Shown: in pieces, positions 44,531 through 57,200 of the stretch
Numbering within the stretch: position 1 is the stretch's first letter
How the letters are laid out: the number at the start of each line of letters is the position of its first letter
NCBI GenBank assembly: GCA_963921825.1
Contig: OY997594.1
Span: 6,019,001-6,083,000 of the forward strand
Source of the DNA: Erodium maritimum
Lineage: Eukaryota > Streptophyta > Magnoliopsida > Geraniales > Geraniaceae
DNA length: 64,000 nucleotides
Direction: 5' to 3'
Notes under the pieces: generated by a model
What the model was told of the DNA's origin: nothing
Seen by the model: only the letters and a program-made list of their open reading frames with translations
Databases searched by the model: none
Translations under genes and position numbers: made by a program

Positions 44531-47036
44531 AGGTCGAGGAAAATGTGGACCCTCTCGGCTTGCTTTAGTCGATGAAAGTAGTGAGGATGAGATGGAAGCT
44601 GAGATGAATGCAACACTTGGAGGAGAAGAACTGATTGATAAGGAATTGATCCAAGATGAAGAAGAAGATTTAGTGATTGAGGATGAAATTAATGAAGAAG
44701 TTGAGCAAAATATCGAAGATGAAGAAATTGAGCAAAATAATAATGAAGAAGTTGAGAAAAATAATGATGATAAAGAAGTCGAGGAAGAAGACCTAGCATG
44801 TGAAGAGGGTGTTATGGAGGATTGGACACGGGGTTTTGGTTCCTTTACTGATAAGGAACCCAAATTCTGGGATTTGCAGTCGGAATTTAAGGATATTGAC
44901 CTACAAGTTGGTGATTGCTTTGAATCTATTTATGTATTTCGGCTTGTGTTTAGAATGTTTCCAGCCGAGAAGGGTTTCTCATTTCTTCCCACCCAAAATG
45001 TAAAGACTGGGTTTGGTGCTGTGTGCAAAGCAACAAGCTGCTCGTTCTACATTTGGTGTGGCATGTTGAGAGGTGAACATTGTTTGTGTGTGAAAAAGTT
45101 AAGAGCCAACCATAATTGTGACCCTGTTCAACAGAACAACATTGTGACTTCAAAAGTACTTGCACACAGGTACTTGATATGTTTTGATTGATGAATATGA
45201 CAATGTTTTTTTTATTGGTGCAATGTGATTGTTACTGAATATGACATTGTTTATTGGTGCAATGCAGATACTTGAAATACATTCAGACGCACAAGAAAAT
45301 CGATATTAGTACATTTTATGCTGCAATAGATGCCAATAATGGCATGTTTCCTCTTGCGGTGGCATTGGTTGAGCAAGAAAATAAGGAGACATGGAGGTGG
45401 TTCTTAACTCATCTTTTCAATGAATTCAACAATGGACAAGACAAAGGTTGGGTCTTCATGAGCGATAAACAGAAGGTATAATTTCATGTTATGGTATTGC
45501 TGGTTCTTATGAGTATATTGGGTTGGAATTGATATTATTTCTAACTTTGTGTTGTTGTAAATGTAGGGCTTAGTTGAACTCTTTAAAAATTGGATTCCAA
45601 ATGTGGAGCATAGGCATTGTATGCGTCACATGTTCGAAAATTGGTATCAGACGTTTAAGTCAAGCCAACTGAAGAAGTTGTTGTGGTTTTGCGCTTCCAG
45701 TACTACTGAGCAAGAATTTTAGAAGAGAATGAAGGAGGGTGGGGAATTGAATGTGAATGCCTACAAGTGGTTACAAGATAGACCAACGAGAAGTTGGTGC
45801 AAAGCATTTTTCACGCCTCGAGCTACCTCATCTTGTCAAACCAACAACATTTGCGAATCATTCAACAGTTGGATGTTACATGGGAGAGACCTTCCAATAT
45901 TAAGCTTTTGTGAGTTCTATCGAAAAAAACTTATGATGTGGTTCAATGCGAAGAAGGAGTAGATTAAAAGTCATAACCATCTATGTCCAAGAATTGTGCA
46001 GAAGATCCACATGTTGGTGAACCAAGCTAGGAAATGTGATGTGGTAAAAAGTGGGAGAGACTTATATGAGGTACCTGAGAAGGGGGATACATTTTATGTA
46101 AATGTGAAGGAGAAGAGTTGTTCGTGTAGAGAATGAGAATTGGGTGGCATTACGTGCAAGCATGGAATTGCTGCATTGTATAAGGCGAGCTGCAATCCAT
46201 TTAAAGAGGTCCACTTCTATTATTTTGTAGACATTTTTCACAAAATTCATGAAGGCCAGATTAACCCGGTAAATGGCATGAAGGATGTCAGAATCATTCT
46301 CCTAGGTGAAGTGAGGCTGCTACCACCTAATATTTGCAAACCACCTGGAAGACCTAGAGTAAGAAGGAGAAAGGGCTTTATGGAAAATATTCTTACGGCT
46401 GAAGGAAGTAGCTCAAAGAAGAACACATCTAGGGTGGGAGTTGTTATGACATGTCTGCAATGTGGGAATAAGAGTCATAACATTCGTACATGTTCTACCA
46501 AGGACTACGGAGAAAACATGCAACAAAAAGGAAAAGGGAAAACAAACAACAATAAGAAGGGGACACCATATAATATCACTGGTGATGAAGCTGAGATTGT
46601 TAGTAACATTGGGAATAAGAGAATGACTGCTATTGCAAAGATTGAGAAGGAAAAGGTACGACAAAAAAAACGTCAAAAAACTACAGAGACAATGGATGAT
46701 GAAGATACAACCTTTAGAAAAATGTTAGAAAAACAACTGGACCAGGTAGGAGAGATGAATCAAAAAATGAAAGAAAAATATGGCGACAAGGGGATTGCTG
46801 AATTTGAGTTGGAAGCTCAAATTTGGAATAAGGTAACTCCTTAACTAGTATATGTACATGCAGATATGTGAAATTAAGATTTAACTTATCATTTTTAACT
46901 CACAGACTTCTGAGGAAATGTTATCCACGTCATCTGTAGGAGGAAGAGTAGCTGAAGGTGCAGGGGTTACTTGCAGTCAACTGGTAGGAGAGCCTGAAAC
47001 CGAACATCCTATCCCTCAAAGTAGCTCACAATCGTA
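44531..47036 (+). pseudogene. mudrA-like Mutator transposase, decayed
   Basis: Exons by splice sites: 44,531-45,168, 45,268-45,477, 45,567-46,834 and 46,906-47,036. Order of domains: an acidic region; a MuDR-type DNA-binding domain (FRLVFRMFPAEKGFSFLP, then VCKATSCSFYIW); part of the MULE transposase domain (FYAAIDANNGMFPLAVALVE, VFMSDKQK/GLVELFKNWIP, HCMRHMFENW); a SWIM zinc finger (CSCRE*ELGGITCKHGIA); and a CCHC knuckle (CLQCGNKSHNIRTC). The family's first catalytic Asp (the D-[GA]-C-H segment) should precede AIDANNG, but the sequence jumps there directly from HRYLKYIQTHKKIDIS, so about 100 residues seem deleted. In-frame stops occur at about 45,719, 45,960 and 46,135. It cannot encode an active transposase. 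Confidence 0.85.
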
Positions 47037-49490
47037 GATGTAGGATGTTATGGATACAATAGTTTAAAATTTTATTTTATTTGTATAAAGCTGTGTTAGT
47101 TGCTCGTTTTACACTATAGGGATTTTTTTACCACGTTACTTGAACTTTTTTTTAGAAATTAAGTATGATTTTCAAGTGTTACAAGTCAGGTGTTAATTTA
47201 GCATTGTTTGTTAGTTCATCATTATTGTTGTGGAATTCTACTGGTTGACGTGAAATCATTTGTGTTACGAGTTCAGGTGTTAATTTGATGTCGTCTGATA
47301 ATTTATCAATTTGTTAACAACTTTATTGGCTGATGGACAAGAAATCGTTTTCTTTTTAACATAGAATTTTAGTATGGTAAACTTCCTTAAGAACAATGGA
47401 GTTATGCTGGTATGGTACACTTCAATATATACACCTCAAAATTTCATTTCAGGTTCAATTTTCATATCAGTTCATTTTCCATTTCACTTTTTCAAAATCA
47501 CTACAAACAAACTAATGTACTCTACAAAGCTAACATTACAATGTAACTCATTGATCTTAGTTTTCTTCTTTTCATCGTTGTCCTTTTTTGATCTCTTCAA
47601 CTGTGATCGGTTTGGGTTATTCTCAACAATTCTGAGCCGGTCTTCCAAACCCGTAATTCTTGAAAATAAGTATACTACCATGAACGCAAGCTTCGAGATC
47701 TACCACTCGAACTACTTTTTAAATGAATTCTGTCAACAAACGAAAACAAAAAAATTAGGAAAAATTAGACTGATCCAGAATGAAAACAATAAAGCCTATT
47801 AACACATGTACACTAACAGAAGTTAAAAACAAGTCTAAGCATTCATGAGATATAATATGAAGAATTAGTATTGCTTGAGCATCAATAGTACAGTAAACCC
47901 TTGAAATTTTCTATTAATACGATTACTATTATTGTTGTTATGAGTGATCAATGAGCCTATATTCACTAATGCTGTTAGGGGAAGCAAAGTAGCGATAAAT
48001 ACTATGCCTTGTTGATTCTACTTACAAGACTAGTGTTCCGTAAGACTTATTACCTTATTCTTCAATGACTTTTTTGCTACATTACCTTATTCTTCAATGA
48101 TCTTTATTGCTACAGAGAAATCAATATAAAGGAATATTTATCCTTGCAAATAGTCACATATATAATTTAACATATGCTCTATTGTATAAAATCACCAAAA
48201 GGGCCAAAGAAATAGTGTTTGGCATACTGAACAAATACTATTGAATGAGCAATCAATTGATAAGAAATTTCGATTCAATATAGGGAAGAATCATTTATGC
48301 AATACAAAACTTGACAACACATGGAGTGGAAAATAGAGAAGACAGAGAAGTTACAATTACTGATTATGCAGGGTACAAACTTGAGATGATCATCAAGTAC
48401 AGAATCAGCCAACTTCCACACAAGATTACATTCACATTCAAAACACGTTGCTTTCTTCCTTAATGATGTCATTTGTCTAAATTTCCAACTGATTTTTAAT
48501 GAAATTAAGAAGAGTGAAAATCAAATAATTTGATCTCTGTGCAATTTTCATCTTGAAAATGGAGAGAATTTTTGTCCAACGAGAATTTATATCTTCCAAC
48601 AAAAAATAACATACAAACAATATTCAGTAAGAAGCAAACCCTAAATTACTTTATGAGCGAGATTTAGGAACAACAGTGAGAATGACATGAACATAGCTCT
48701 TGTACGATGACGAGCTTAATGAAGGGCCCCACTTCCGTGTCGTGTTTGCTTGACACTGAAGCAACCGACATGTTTGAATTGCTGTTAATTCCGTTATGTT
48801 TGCTTTGATATCAATACGGTGCGTTTTGGTTAAGTGAAGAGCGTGAACACACGCGCCTGTCTTCTTCAACCTGTGCTTCTGTTTGTCTCTGCGTGTGTGG
48901 CAGTGGTCCTTCTCTCCTGCAGCGCCGTGTGCGGATCTGCAGACGTACCAGCACTACTCTAAATAAGGGCTGCGTCCTCATTTCTATTTTGTCTATGATT
49001 TGGTTTTCATCTTGTATTTTTGTTAATTAGGGTTTCATTTCTAGTTCTTCGTCATTTCTAGAACAATTTGTAACCTTTTTAGCTTAAATCAACCAACTCT
49101 ATCGTGTTCCTGGTCTCAATTCGTTACATTAAAGCTCCAATCGTATCTTTAGTGTAACATTCCGCCGCCGGAAACCTCCTCGTCCGATGACCGTCTTCTT
49201 CTTCCTCCGACCCCTGCCTCTTCTTTCTTTCTGTCGTGTGTGTCTCGCAACATAAAACCAAAGCAAAGAAGTTAACAGACAACATAAGAATGGGTAGTTT
49301 GGGGATTTTTCAAAAAAGTGACGGCCACGTGATATCCATGTAGTGTAGACAAATGGATGGCGTTTGGGCCTCAATTGAAAATTATAATATGTGGATATTT
49401 ATTTTTTTACCAAGTATGATTACGAGATACAAATTGAAAGTGGGTTAGTTTTTGGAATGAAAGTTCGTTAGAAGGTATATTTGGGTAGTT
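47037..49490. other. 3' half of the Mutator-like element, no gene
   Basis: AT-rich sequence with short frames on both strands and no domain motif. It contains the second copy of the internal repeat (48,533-48,606). A transcript-like T/C-rich leader near 48,900-49,130 could be a promoter reading into the element from its right end. The right terminal inverted repeat occupies about the last 150 bases. Confidence 0.5.
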
Positions 49491-49504
49491 TTCCCTATTT
49501 AGTA

Positions 49505-49638
49505 CTTTAGTCTTTGAATTGTGTTGCGTCCGTTTTGGATTGAGTTTTTATCCCCTTAAAATATGGTTACCCTTATTGTTTAAAAAAAACTGATACGGTA
49601 ATTTAAAATAGTAGACATCCGTACATAGTTTTTAAATT
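49505..49638 (+). repeat. Dispersed repeat copy 2, part 2
   Basis: This continues the match to copy 1 (586-710: CTTTAGTCTTT, GTCCGTTTTGGATTGAG, GTAGACATCCGTACATAG) after the Mutator-like element. It ends at TTTTTAAATT, a few bases before the proposed Helitron 2 terminus. Confidence 0.8.
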
Positions 49639-49739
49639 AACCCACTAGGTGAAAGCACCGTGCTAACGCGCGGTGCTAGTCGTTTTTTTATGGCGATAAG
49701 GATTATGGGCGCACCGTGCAACGCGCGGTGATACCTTTA

Positions 49740-50920
49740 ACGCTTTATTCATGTGGAGATCTTTATTTTCATACACAAATACACCACAACTAACGTTACC
49801 TAAACATGAAATAAAGCGGAAAAAGCTACTTGTGACATTTTGCATTAGAACAACATGATGTGTATTGCATGTCCAAAAGACATATATGGTAAGATTCAAG
49901 ACATTTTCTATCCACTGCATGAGCAGTATAAGAGTTATCAACAAATATAATATTTTCTCATAATATATGCAAAAAATATAAAAGCGTTACAAAATAGCAA
50001 AACAGGCGAAAACAAAAGTACTATCGAGAAAATGTAGGTGCTAATCAATATCCTTCTGGGTGATATGAATTCTTCCCATAGTCTTTTGAAGTCCAATTCC
50101 AATCCATGTTTTATCTCTGATTTTAAAGAAAGTGACAAAATTGAGGGTATGTGTGTACATAGCTGCTGATTAATAAACAGCTAAAGGCAGACAAAGTTGT
50201 CACTTAGTTATATCTTTTTACACTCAAGTACAATACAATGAACAAAAAGGGAACGATTATTAGTTACAGACATGCACATCATCAAATGATTATAACAAAA
50301 AAGAAAGATTATTAGTTACAGTCATGCATATCATCAAAGGATTACAACAAAGCATCAATTCCTAACTAATTTCACTATCTACATGAATCTGCTTCATTGG
50401 GCATCTCTATTAAAAGTAAGACTTTATTGATCTGAAAGGCATCAACTTTATTTGTATTTTATTTTAATCTTCGGGACGTCCTCTTCTGAATGAATATCAC
50501 AATAATGATAATTACTTCACTTCCTTCAACACAACCATTGAACTCTGATGACCTAAAGGGATTGAAATCCTTCTTCAACATGCTAACTTCTTACTCTCTC
50601 TTTTTTATCTTTGCTTACAATGATTACTGAAGAGTTCAACCCTCTCCACGGGCTATGCATTATGGTATGCTACTTGCAACTCATCCACCATACTGAACAT
50701 GAGATAGAGCCAAATATATAAGGACAAAATTAATAAAATAGACTGAAGTAAAATCGGGTCCTAAAAGAAGTTGGTTCCTGTCCTGTATGGAGTAGCATTT
50801 ATTTATATACAGGCTACAGAATCCGATAAAAAAGGTAAAACACAAACTAATTCAGCAATAACTTGCAAAAGGTTGAATAGAAGTATTAAGGGACATATAA
50901 ATTGTTTGTAGGAGGAAATA
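49740..50920. other. AT-rich Helitron 2 interior
   Basis: No supported gene. A short direct repeat (GATTATTAGTTACAG...CATATCATCAAA-like, about 30 bp) occurs at about 50,257-50,290 and 50,306-50,340. Confidence 0.45.
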
Positions 50921-50927
50921 GTTACTA

Positions 50928-51676
50928 ACAATTCAAAGAGTTGCTCTAGCTTCCCGAGTTCAGCAAGAATCCGACCAATTAGTTTGTTGTCATTTAACTG
51001 CATGCAGAACACCAACATGGTCAATTTGCATTCATGACAGAAAAATTGAATTGAATATCAAAATCAAAATTAGGAGATATCTCACAAGTAGCTTAATTTT
51101 GACATATTGCCAAGCTCGGGTGGTATTGGACCAGTAAGGTTGTTTCTATGGAGGTATCTGACATCGCAAACAAATGTATAAAGACACTTATGAACAATAC
51201 AGTAATGGCTCCTAATACTAAAGAACATAACTCACAATTTGTCGGTGTATGATAAGTTCCGAAGTATTGGTGGAATAGGCCCAATGGGTTTGTTCTCACT
51301 CATGTCTCTATAAAAAAAATTACATATATAATTCAAGATTTAACAATCTGAGTTGGTTAATCCCTCCATGATAATCTTCGTCTTTAAAAAGAACAAACAT
51401 CAAATATTTACTTACATGACAGCAAGGGCTTGCATTAAACAAATGACCTATGGAAATTTCCTTGTCATTCTATTACCTTGGAGCGACCTGTGAAAAAGAG
51501 TGGTGAACTCCTATATCTTTCTATGATAACAAATAGCTTATTTTTCCTAAGAAAGCATCCTAATCATTGCCTAAAGATTCAAGCAAGTTAAGTGAGTACG
51601 CTTACAAAGTAGCTACTTGCAGCAAACCAATATTGTATGGAATCTCCTCTATGATCTGATTATATGATATATCCCT
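50928..51676 (-). pseudogene. Captured ERECTA-family LRR exons
   Basis: Five consecutive ~72-base exons on the minus strand are each bounded by AG and GT and each encode one leucine-rich repeat. From 51,676 down: RDISYNQIIEEIPYNIGLLQ; SLQGNRMTRKFP-stop-VICLMQ; RDMSENKPIGPIPPILRNLS; YLHRNNLTGPIPPELGNMSK; LNDNKLIGRILAELGKLEQL. Order, repeat length and exon phase match the extracellular domain of the ERECTA receptor kinases that control stomata and growth (LDISYNQITGEIPYNIGFLQ and so on). An in-frame TAG, a one-base loss in the first exon and changed LRR residues show decay. No kinase, transmembrane or N-terminal exons were found. It is best explained as a fragment captured by the Helitron. Confidence 0.85.
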
Positions 51677-51794
51677 CTGCATGACCCAACAAAGCACAAT
51701 GATGAACATAATATAAAGAAATAACTAAATTCAAAAATCAATGCATGGGGTACAAACACTAACAGAGTTTGAAAGCTTCTATAGTTCTTAATAT

Positions 51795-52219
51795 TATATG
51801 TGATGCTCACACAAGCACCCATAAACAACACGTCAACATTACCCATTAAATTCAACATTGGCACAAATTCAACACATAAAATGGATCAAATCGCAGAGTG
51901 GAAAGAATCAAACCTCCAAACCATTTCATATCCTTCTCCCCCTGAAAAACCTATACGGAAACGACTGACTGAAACAATAAAACACAAGCCCCACTTGCCA
52001 TTTTTCTATATGTGATGCTCACACAAGCACCCATAAACAACACGTCGACATTACCCATTAAATTCAACATTGGCACAAATTCAACACTTAAAATGGATCA
52101 AATCGCAGAGTAGAAAGAATCAAACCTCCAAACCATTTCATATCCTTCTCCCCCCTGAAAAACTTATACGAAAACGACTAACTGAAACAATAAAACACAA
52201 GCCCCACTTGCCGTTTTTC
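51795..52219. repeat. Tandem duplication, two units of about 212 bp
   Basis: Units 51,795-52,006 and 52,007-52,219 are almost identical (a handful of substitutions and one extra C). Both begin TATATGTGATGCTCACACAA. The duplication is recent. It has no coding content I can support. Confidence 0.92.
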
Positions 52220-53095
52220 AAGAGATAATGATCTCATTCAAATTACTACCACAAACGGGCACATGACATAATTGGTAGAAAAAAAATGTATATTTATCAA
52301 GTAGTAAGCTTGCAAAATATCAACTTAAAACATCATAACATTATAATTTCTTATTAACACTTATGTAAACTATACAATATCTTCATCTCTAAGCGATGAG
52401 AACAACTCGGACCGACCAAAATACAGAAAAAAAATGTTCACAATAATCATGTCATAGGTATCTATATTAAAAATCCACAACCAACATATGAAAAACCACA
52501 CAACATATCTCTCACTTCAAACATTTCTCAACTTAAATTCTTTCAAGACGCATCAGCACATAGCAAAATATTACAGGCAAAGTTGTTTGCAGTGGAAACA
52601 AAGGTCTACAATATTATTTAAATGGTTGATTAAACCTAAACAGGTAACTGAGGCCTAGTATTCTACTCAAGTCAGGGATTGGTCCTCGTACGCTGCAACT
52701 CCTAAGACTTCTAACAAAGTCATAAAATATAGACACAATTATTTCTTGATACAATACATAAATACCTATTGAGAATCAAATTTAAAGCATATAAAGAAGA
52801 TTAGAAGACAGAGGTCTTCAAATGCTAGTTAAAATAGAAAATCATCCAATTAAGCCAGAGAAAATCTCTTGGAAATACAAAACAGTAAAGGAAGATTAAA
52901 TTAAATCACACCTTTTAAATTGTGATTCCAACCCAGCCCCACAACACCAATCCTTGACATCAAAGAAGCACAAGAAAAATCCACCTCCAAATCTCCATCA
53001 TTTTCCTAGTTTCTCCAAATCTAATCACTGATAAAGGAAATGTAGAAGCATAATATTAAGTATACATAATATATAGTATAGTAAGATGTCAAGCT
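52220..53095. other. AT-rich Helitron 2 interior
   Basis: No gene, no clear repeat and no element ends recognised. Confidence 0.45.
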
Positions 53096-53098
53096 TGT

Positions 53099-53435
53099 TC
53101 AACGGGGTATTACTTTGATCACACAACTTTCCCCAGTAACAACATCTATTACATCAACATTAAGCATTTTTGAAAGAGCTAAATAGGGAGGCTGGGTGCA
53201 GATTAGAGATGAACGATCATAGAAACTTAACGTAAATCCATGCCACTGGCACAGTAAATTTGTTAATGAAACAAAACATAATAGTGACATCATCCTTTTC
53301 TCAATTTGGGGAAATAGATTATTACCTGAATTATGTCATTGTTTTTTGGTGATTCCCAATTTCGCATTGTAGAAGGTCTCAATCGTATCAATATCTTCCC
53401 AGTAACCATCATACAGGTAAGCTTATACCTGAAAA
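53099..53435 (-). pseudogene. Possible captured exons of an unrecognised gene
   Basis: Two minus-strand pieces with splice-like borders. One (53,099-53,293) reads LCQWHGFTLSFYDRSSLICT, then PPYLALSKMLNVDVIDVVTG. The other (about 53,325-53,430) reads either DGYWEDIDTIETFYNAKLGI or an alternative frame. The composition looks like genuine protein, but I cannot assign a family. They lie upstream of the LRR exons on the same strand and could come from a different captured gene. Confidence 0.35.
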
Positions 53436-53439
53436 AAAA

Positions 53440-54290
53440 TTAATAGCTACATGTTGATTTAAATAATCTCAATCAAACATACATGCATGAGAAAATCTGA
53501 ATTTAATGATCGAATTTCCATCAAACAATGATACATGAATTTGTACTACTCCAGTTTCAGTTTAATATATTTCATACTATATTCTTCTCTACCAAAAGGT
53601 GAGTAAAACCAAATCAAATGCACATCCTTATGAAGAAATTCGATACATTTTCTCTGCCATAATGAGATATCTACTATTCTTCAGTAACAATTAGACTCCA
53701 TCAAATAATGATTCAAGCACCAGGCACCAGTAATTATCTCTGACATGAATGTAGACAATACCTCATTCGGCTAGATTGAAACCCAAATTCTGGAGGTAAT
53801 TTTTAAATTGAATACAACACCCATTAAAAAGCTATGGGAGCCAGATCATTCAACATCTTGGAGCCAACATGGATATTGTATTACCTGTTAGGAACAATCA
53901 ATTTTGAGAAACTATCTAATACTAAATTAATAAAGTCAAAATCAACATAAATTCGAGTATAGGGCATGTTAAACCAATAGCTAGGAGAAGGTAACTAAAT
54001 ATTACTCTTACCTTTAGATCCGAGACATCCAAAATGATAAACCCAATAAGTATCATGAAAATATTAATTAGCTGCAAAGGCCATGTAGGAGAATATGCTT
54101 CTTACCTGCAATGAGGATGTTCATCAAAAGACAATAAGGGCAGAAAAATGGTCTCCTCCTCCATGTTCTTAGCTCTCCTTTAAGCTTTCTGTGAAAGCCA
54201 CATGAACAAATGGAGGTTCCAATCATTGAACATGCCTGTCCAGTTAACGTTTCTTTGGAAAAGATTGTTTTTGAAAAAAAAAATAGAAAA
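53440..54290. other. AT-rich Helitron 2 interior
   Basis: No gene is recognised. A cysteine-rich minus-strand frame at 54,068-54,331 has no interpretable motif. Confidence 0.4.
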
Positions 54291-54295
54291 ATTGA

Positions 54296-54571
54296 ATGGC
54301 AACAGCAATTGAAGACGATTCGCAACCTCATAAGAACACAGGGAAGGCTTGTTGCTGCTTCGTGAAACCCAATTTCTTCTCCCTTTTAGCTTCCATCGAG
54401 ATTGAATTCGATCCCACCATTCTCCTCCTTTTCCTTTCCCTTCCTTTCCGATTAAACCTCCCCAAAATACCGATCAATGATTATGTCGCTGCCTTGAGAG
54501 AAGCCGCTCGAGCCATGCCGGTTGCTCGAGAAATTATGGGTTTGAGAAACCCAAATTCTCCGCTTGCCTGA
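54296..54571 (+). other. Open frame of 91 codons, unknown
   Basis: The frame starts MATAIEDDSQPHKNTGKACC, passes through a hydrophobic stretch (TILLLFLSLPFRLNLP) and ends in a charged helix (YVAALREAARAMPVAREIMG). The C-terminal half looks protein-like. I do not recognise it and no introns or neighbours support it; it may be a captured first exon. Confidence 0.3.
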
Positions 54572-54707
54572 TTTATCTTTGAAAGGCTGGAAATCTCCAA
54601 ACGCGTGTGAGAAGCAGTGAGGCGCATCATCATGCGAGTGGAGGATGTGAGGTAGGCGCGTAGTGTACAGTTTTATTTTCTTTTAATCTTACTTAAGGTA
54701 ATAGGAG

Positions 54708-55279
54708 TAGGGGTGGGCATTGGTTGGTTAACCACTCAATAGAACTCTTTACGAACCCAACCCGATACTACCGGTTTGACATATCTTGGAACCAACCCCA
54801 ACCCGAAAACCAACTTTTTACAGTGAAACCAACCAGTTCACTGACCGGTTGGTTAGTGATTTTAACCAACCAACCACTTTACTATATGTAAGTACAAATT
54901 TAGATGCCAATAACCATACACATATTTTTATTTCAAGCCAAAACATATTACTACGTTCTCCAAAACAAAAGAAAAATTACATATAAGTCATCGTGCTTTA
55001 TGTTAGCAATCCGTATGACACAAAAGAGTGCTCATTGGTCATTCATCTATATCAGATCAATGGTTATTATGAAGCCACATGTACATGATGAACAATACCG
55101 GTTTGGTTGGTTAACCGATGGTTTGGCGTTTCAAGAACCGACAACCAACCGTTAACTTTTCGGTTTGATCGTCAAGAATCCGCAACCAACCGTTAACTTA
55201 CCGGTTTCGGGTTTTCCGGTGCGGTTTCCGGTTGGTGGTGGTTGGTTTTAGCGGTTTCGGTTTTTTTTGCCCACCCCTA
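54708..55279. mobile_element. hAT-type MITE, 572 bp
   Basis: It has terminal inverted repeats TAGGGGTGGGCA / TGCCCACCCCTA and a perfect 8-bp duplication AATAGGAG (54,700-54,707 and 55,280-55,287). A related sequence at about 58,505-58,556 keeps the same flank uninterrupted (GGTAATAGGAGTGAAACAAG), giving the empty site. The subterminal regions are rich in AACCAACC and CCGGTT. It is of the same type as the element at 3,304. Confidence 0.9.
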
Positions 55280-55287
55280 AATAGGAG

Positions 55288-57200
55288 TGAAACAAGCCAG
55301 GTGGCAAGCCACGTCACACTCCTCTCCTCACGCTATTCTCCAATTCTAGGCTATGAGCTCGCACTCTATTTCGCAATCCTCCTTCAGCCATCTTCTCCAC
55401 TCACCCTCTTCATCTTCTCTCCATTAACAATATGATGCCGTTTCAATTTCCTTGGCCATTCATTCTCAATTAATTTTCCTATATAATGACTCCTCCTCAT
55501 ATTCCAAAACTCATCGAATCAGAATAAAACCCCTCTCTCTCAATCGATCCAGAGGACTACATCGGAATCGAGCCGGTTAGTGTCGACGGAGTCGAATGCG
55601 ACCGACTCGGATCTAGGCAAGTTGAGTGCCCCCGTTGCCGGTCCAAATCAGTCCCGGAGCCTCAGAATCTGAGCCACTAGCGATCTCTCGGCAGGTACGC
55701 CCTTCTATCCTTCCGGCTGCGTTTTTTGTGCATTCAAGGGCACCGACCGTTTCTCACCTCCATGAACCCTTGATTGTGGCATTCAGATGGGCGAGGCTCT
55801 CCATATACGAACTGTACCTGCTTGGGAAAATCCGAACTCAGTCGTGCCTCAGCTTCCATCCACCATCGACAATTCAATCGAATCAGATTTTGATGATCTC
55901 TGAGGCTTCTGATATAAATGTCTGTCTTCTGGTGTAGGTGGTGCCGAGGTAATCGTTTCCATCGAGCTTTTTAATCTCTCATGTTTTTCTCGATTATGAT
56001 CTGAAAATTTTGGGTGTTTGATCTGAGGCTTATGTATTCAAACTGACATAGGTGCAATTATGATCTGAAATAGCAATTCTGGGTTGTGGGTTTTGCTCAA
56101 AATTATTTGTGATTTGTGAATTGGGATTGCTGAGGGTTTTGCATTAAACTTGGTATGAGTTTTATTTTGGGTATTTGTGAGATAAAGGAATTGCATAGAA
56201 GCAGCAGAGAAGAAGAAGAAGACAAGTAGTTTGGATTAATGGGGATGATTTAGGTTCTATCCTTTCAGGTTTTTTGTCATTTTAATTAATTCTACGTGTT
56301 AATTACTTATTCTTAATTAGAACAAATCGATCAGTACCAAAAGATTCCGGGGATCGATCTCTAGAGAACCCACTGTGAGGTGTATATATATATATATTAC
56401 CTCTTAATAATTTGATCTTTCTAGATGGTTTAGCTCAATCTGTATGCTTGTGATGAGCAGAAAATGTAGGATAACAACATGAACCTAAGGACTGAGATTA
56501 GGTGATGATTTGTTTGGTTAAGATGTGTGTATAATGTATACATATATATTGCTATCTAATTAATATAGCGTTTCCTCACATTTCTACTTTATATGTTCCT
56601 TATATTGACAGGCACAATTTCATCTCAGCTCATTTTCAAAAGCTACTTTCTTCACTTTTTTTTTTATGAAGGAACATCAATTATATGGTCTAATATTAGA
56701 GATTAAATATCATAATTTTTTTTTTGAAATCAAATCAAATTTTGTTGTGAATCTGATTTGCTTTGGGTTCATGAGGGCATTTAGGATTTGGGATTGTCAG
56801 ATTTTTCTGAAATCTATGTTTGGTTGCTGAGAAAGCGGAGGAAAGGAAGAGGTAGCAAAACTAATAAACGATACATACATGTACACTTTTTGTTATATAC
56901 ACCCTGCTTGCATTTCTCTGGTCTGTTTTTTATTGAGCAACATTTAATGAATCATAGTTATTGCACTAGATATGTCCAAAACCAATATTTTTTTATTACT
57001 CATATATTGGATTTGTCATTTTATTTTCTGTGCTTCAAGTGCCTTGTACATGCTTAAACATTGTGGTTCCCACATTTTTTAATGTCTTTATCCTCCATGT
57101 TTGTCTCCAGTAAATTGCAGGCATCTAAGGCCACTTATTTGGCATCGGAGGGGCAAAGTCTCTCAGGTAGCGGTAATGTAAAAGTAAAAAGTCATCTTGA
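55288..57200 (+). other. Gene-leader-like sequence without a supported gene
   Basis: 55,288-55,340 duplicates 58,527-58,556 (GTGAAACAAGCCAG...GGCAAGCCACGT). Further down are a C/T-rich leader (55,330-55,560), a GC-rich stretch that could hold a short exon (55,560-55,680, ending near CGGCAG/GTACGC), and a splice-like piece at 57,121-57,173 (between TTGCAG and GTAGCG). No continuous protein can be assembled. Confidence 0.35.

Larger units (their letters stand above)
41653..49495 (+). mobile_element. Large Mutator-like element with decayed transposase, 7.8 kb
   Basis: It is flanked by a perfect 9-bp duplication, TATTTAGTA, at 41,644-41,652 and 49,496-49,504, the Mutator hallmark. Repeat copy 1 shows the unoccupied site at 577-585. 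Terminal inverted repeats of about 150 bp start GGGAAAACTACCAAAATATA on the left and GGGAAAACTACCCAAATATA on the right (reverse strand), and stay about 85-90% alike by eye. It contains a solo LTR (42,131-42,506), a nested small Mutator-like element (43,028-43,908) and a mudrA-like pseudogene (44,531-47,036). It is probably immobile unless helped in trans. Confidence 0.92.

Noticed and set aside
44495-44863. Serine-rich minus-strand frame
   Set aside because: It is the antisense of the acidic GAA-rich exon of the transposase gene.
50928-51676. A working ERECTA-type receptor gene
   Set aside because: Only five LRR exons are present, with a stop and a one-base loss; kinase, membrane and N-terminal parts are missing.
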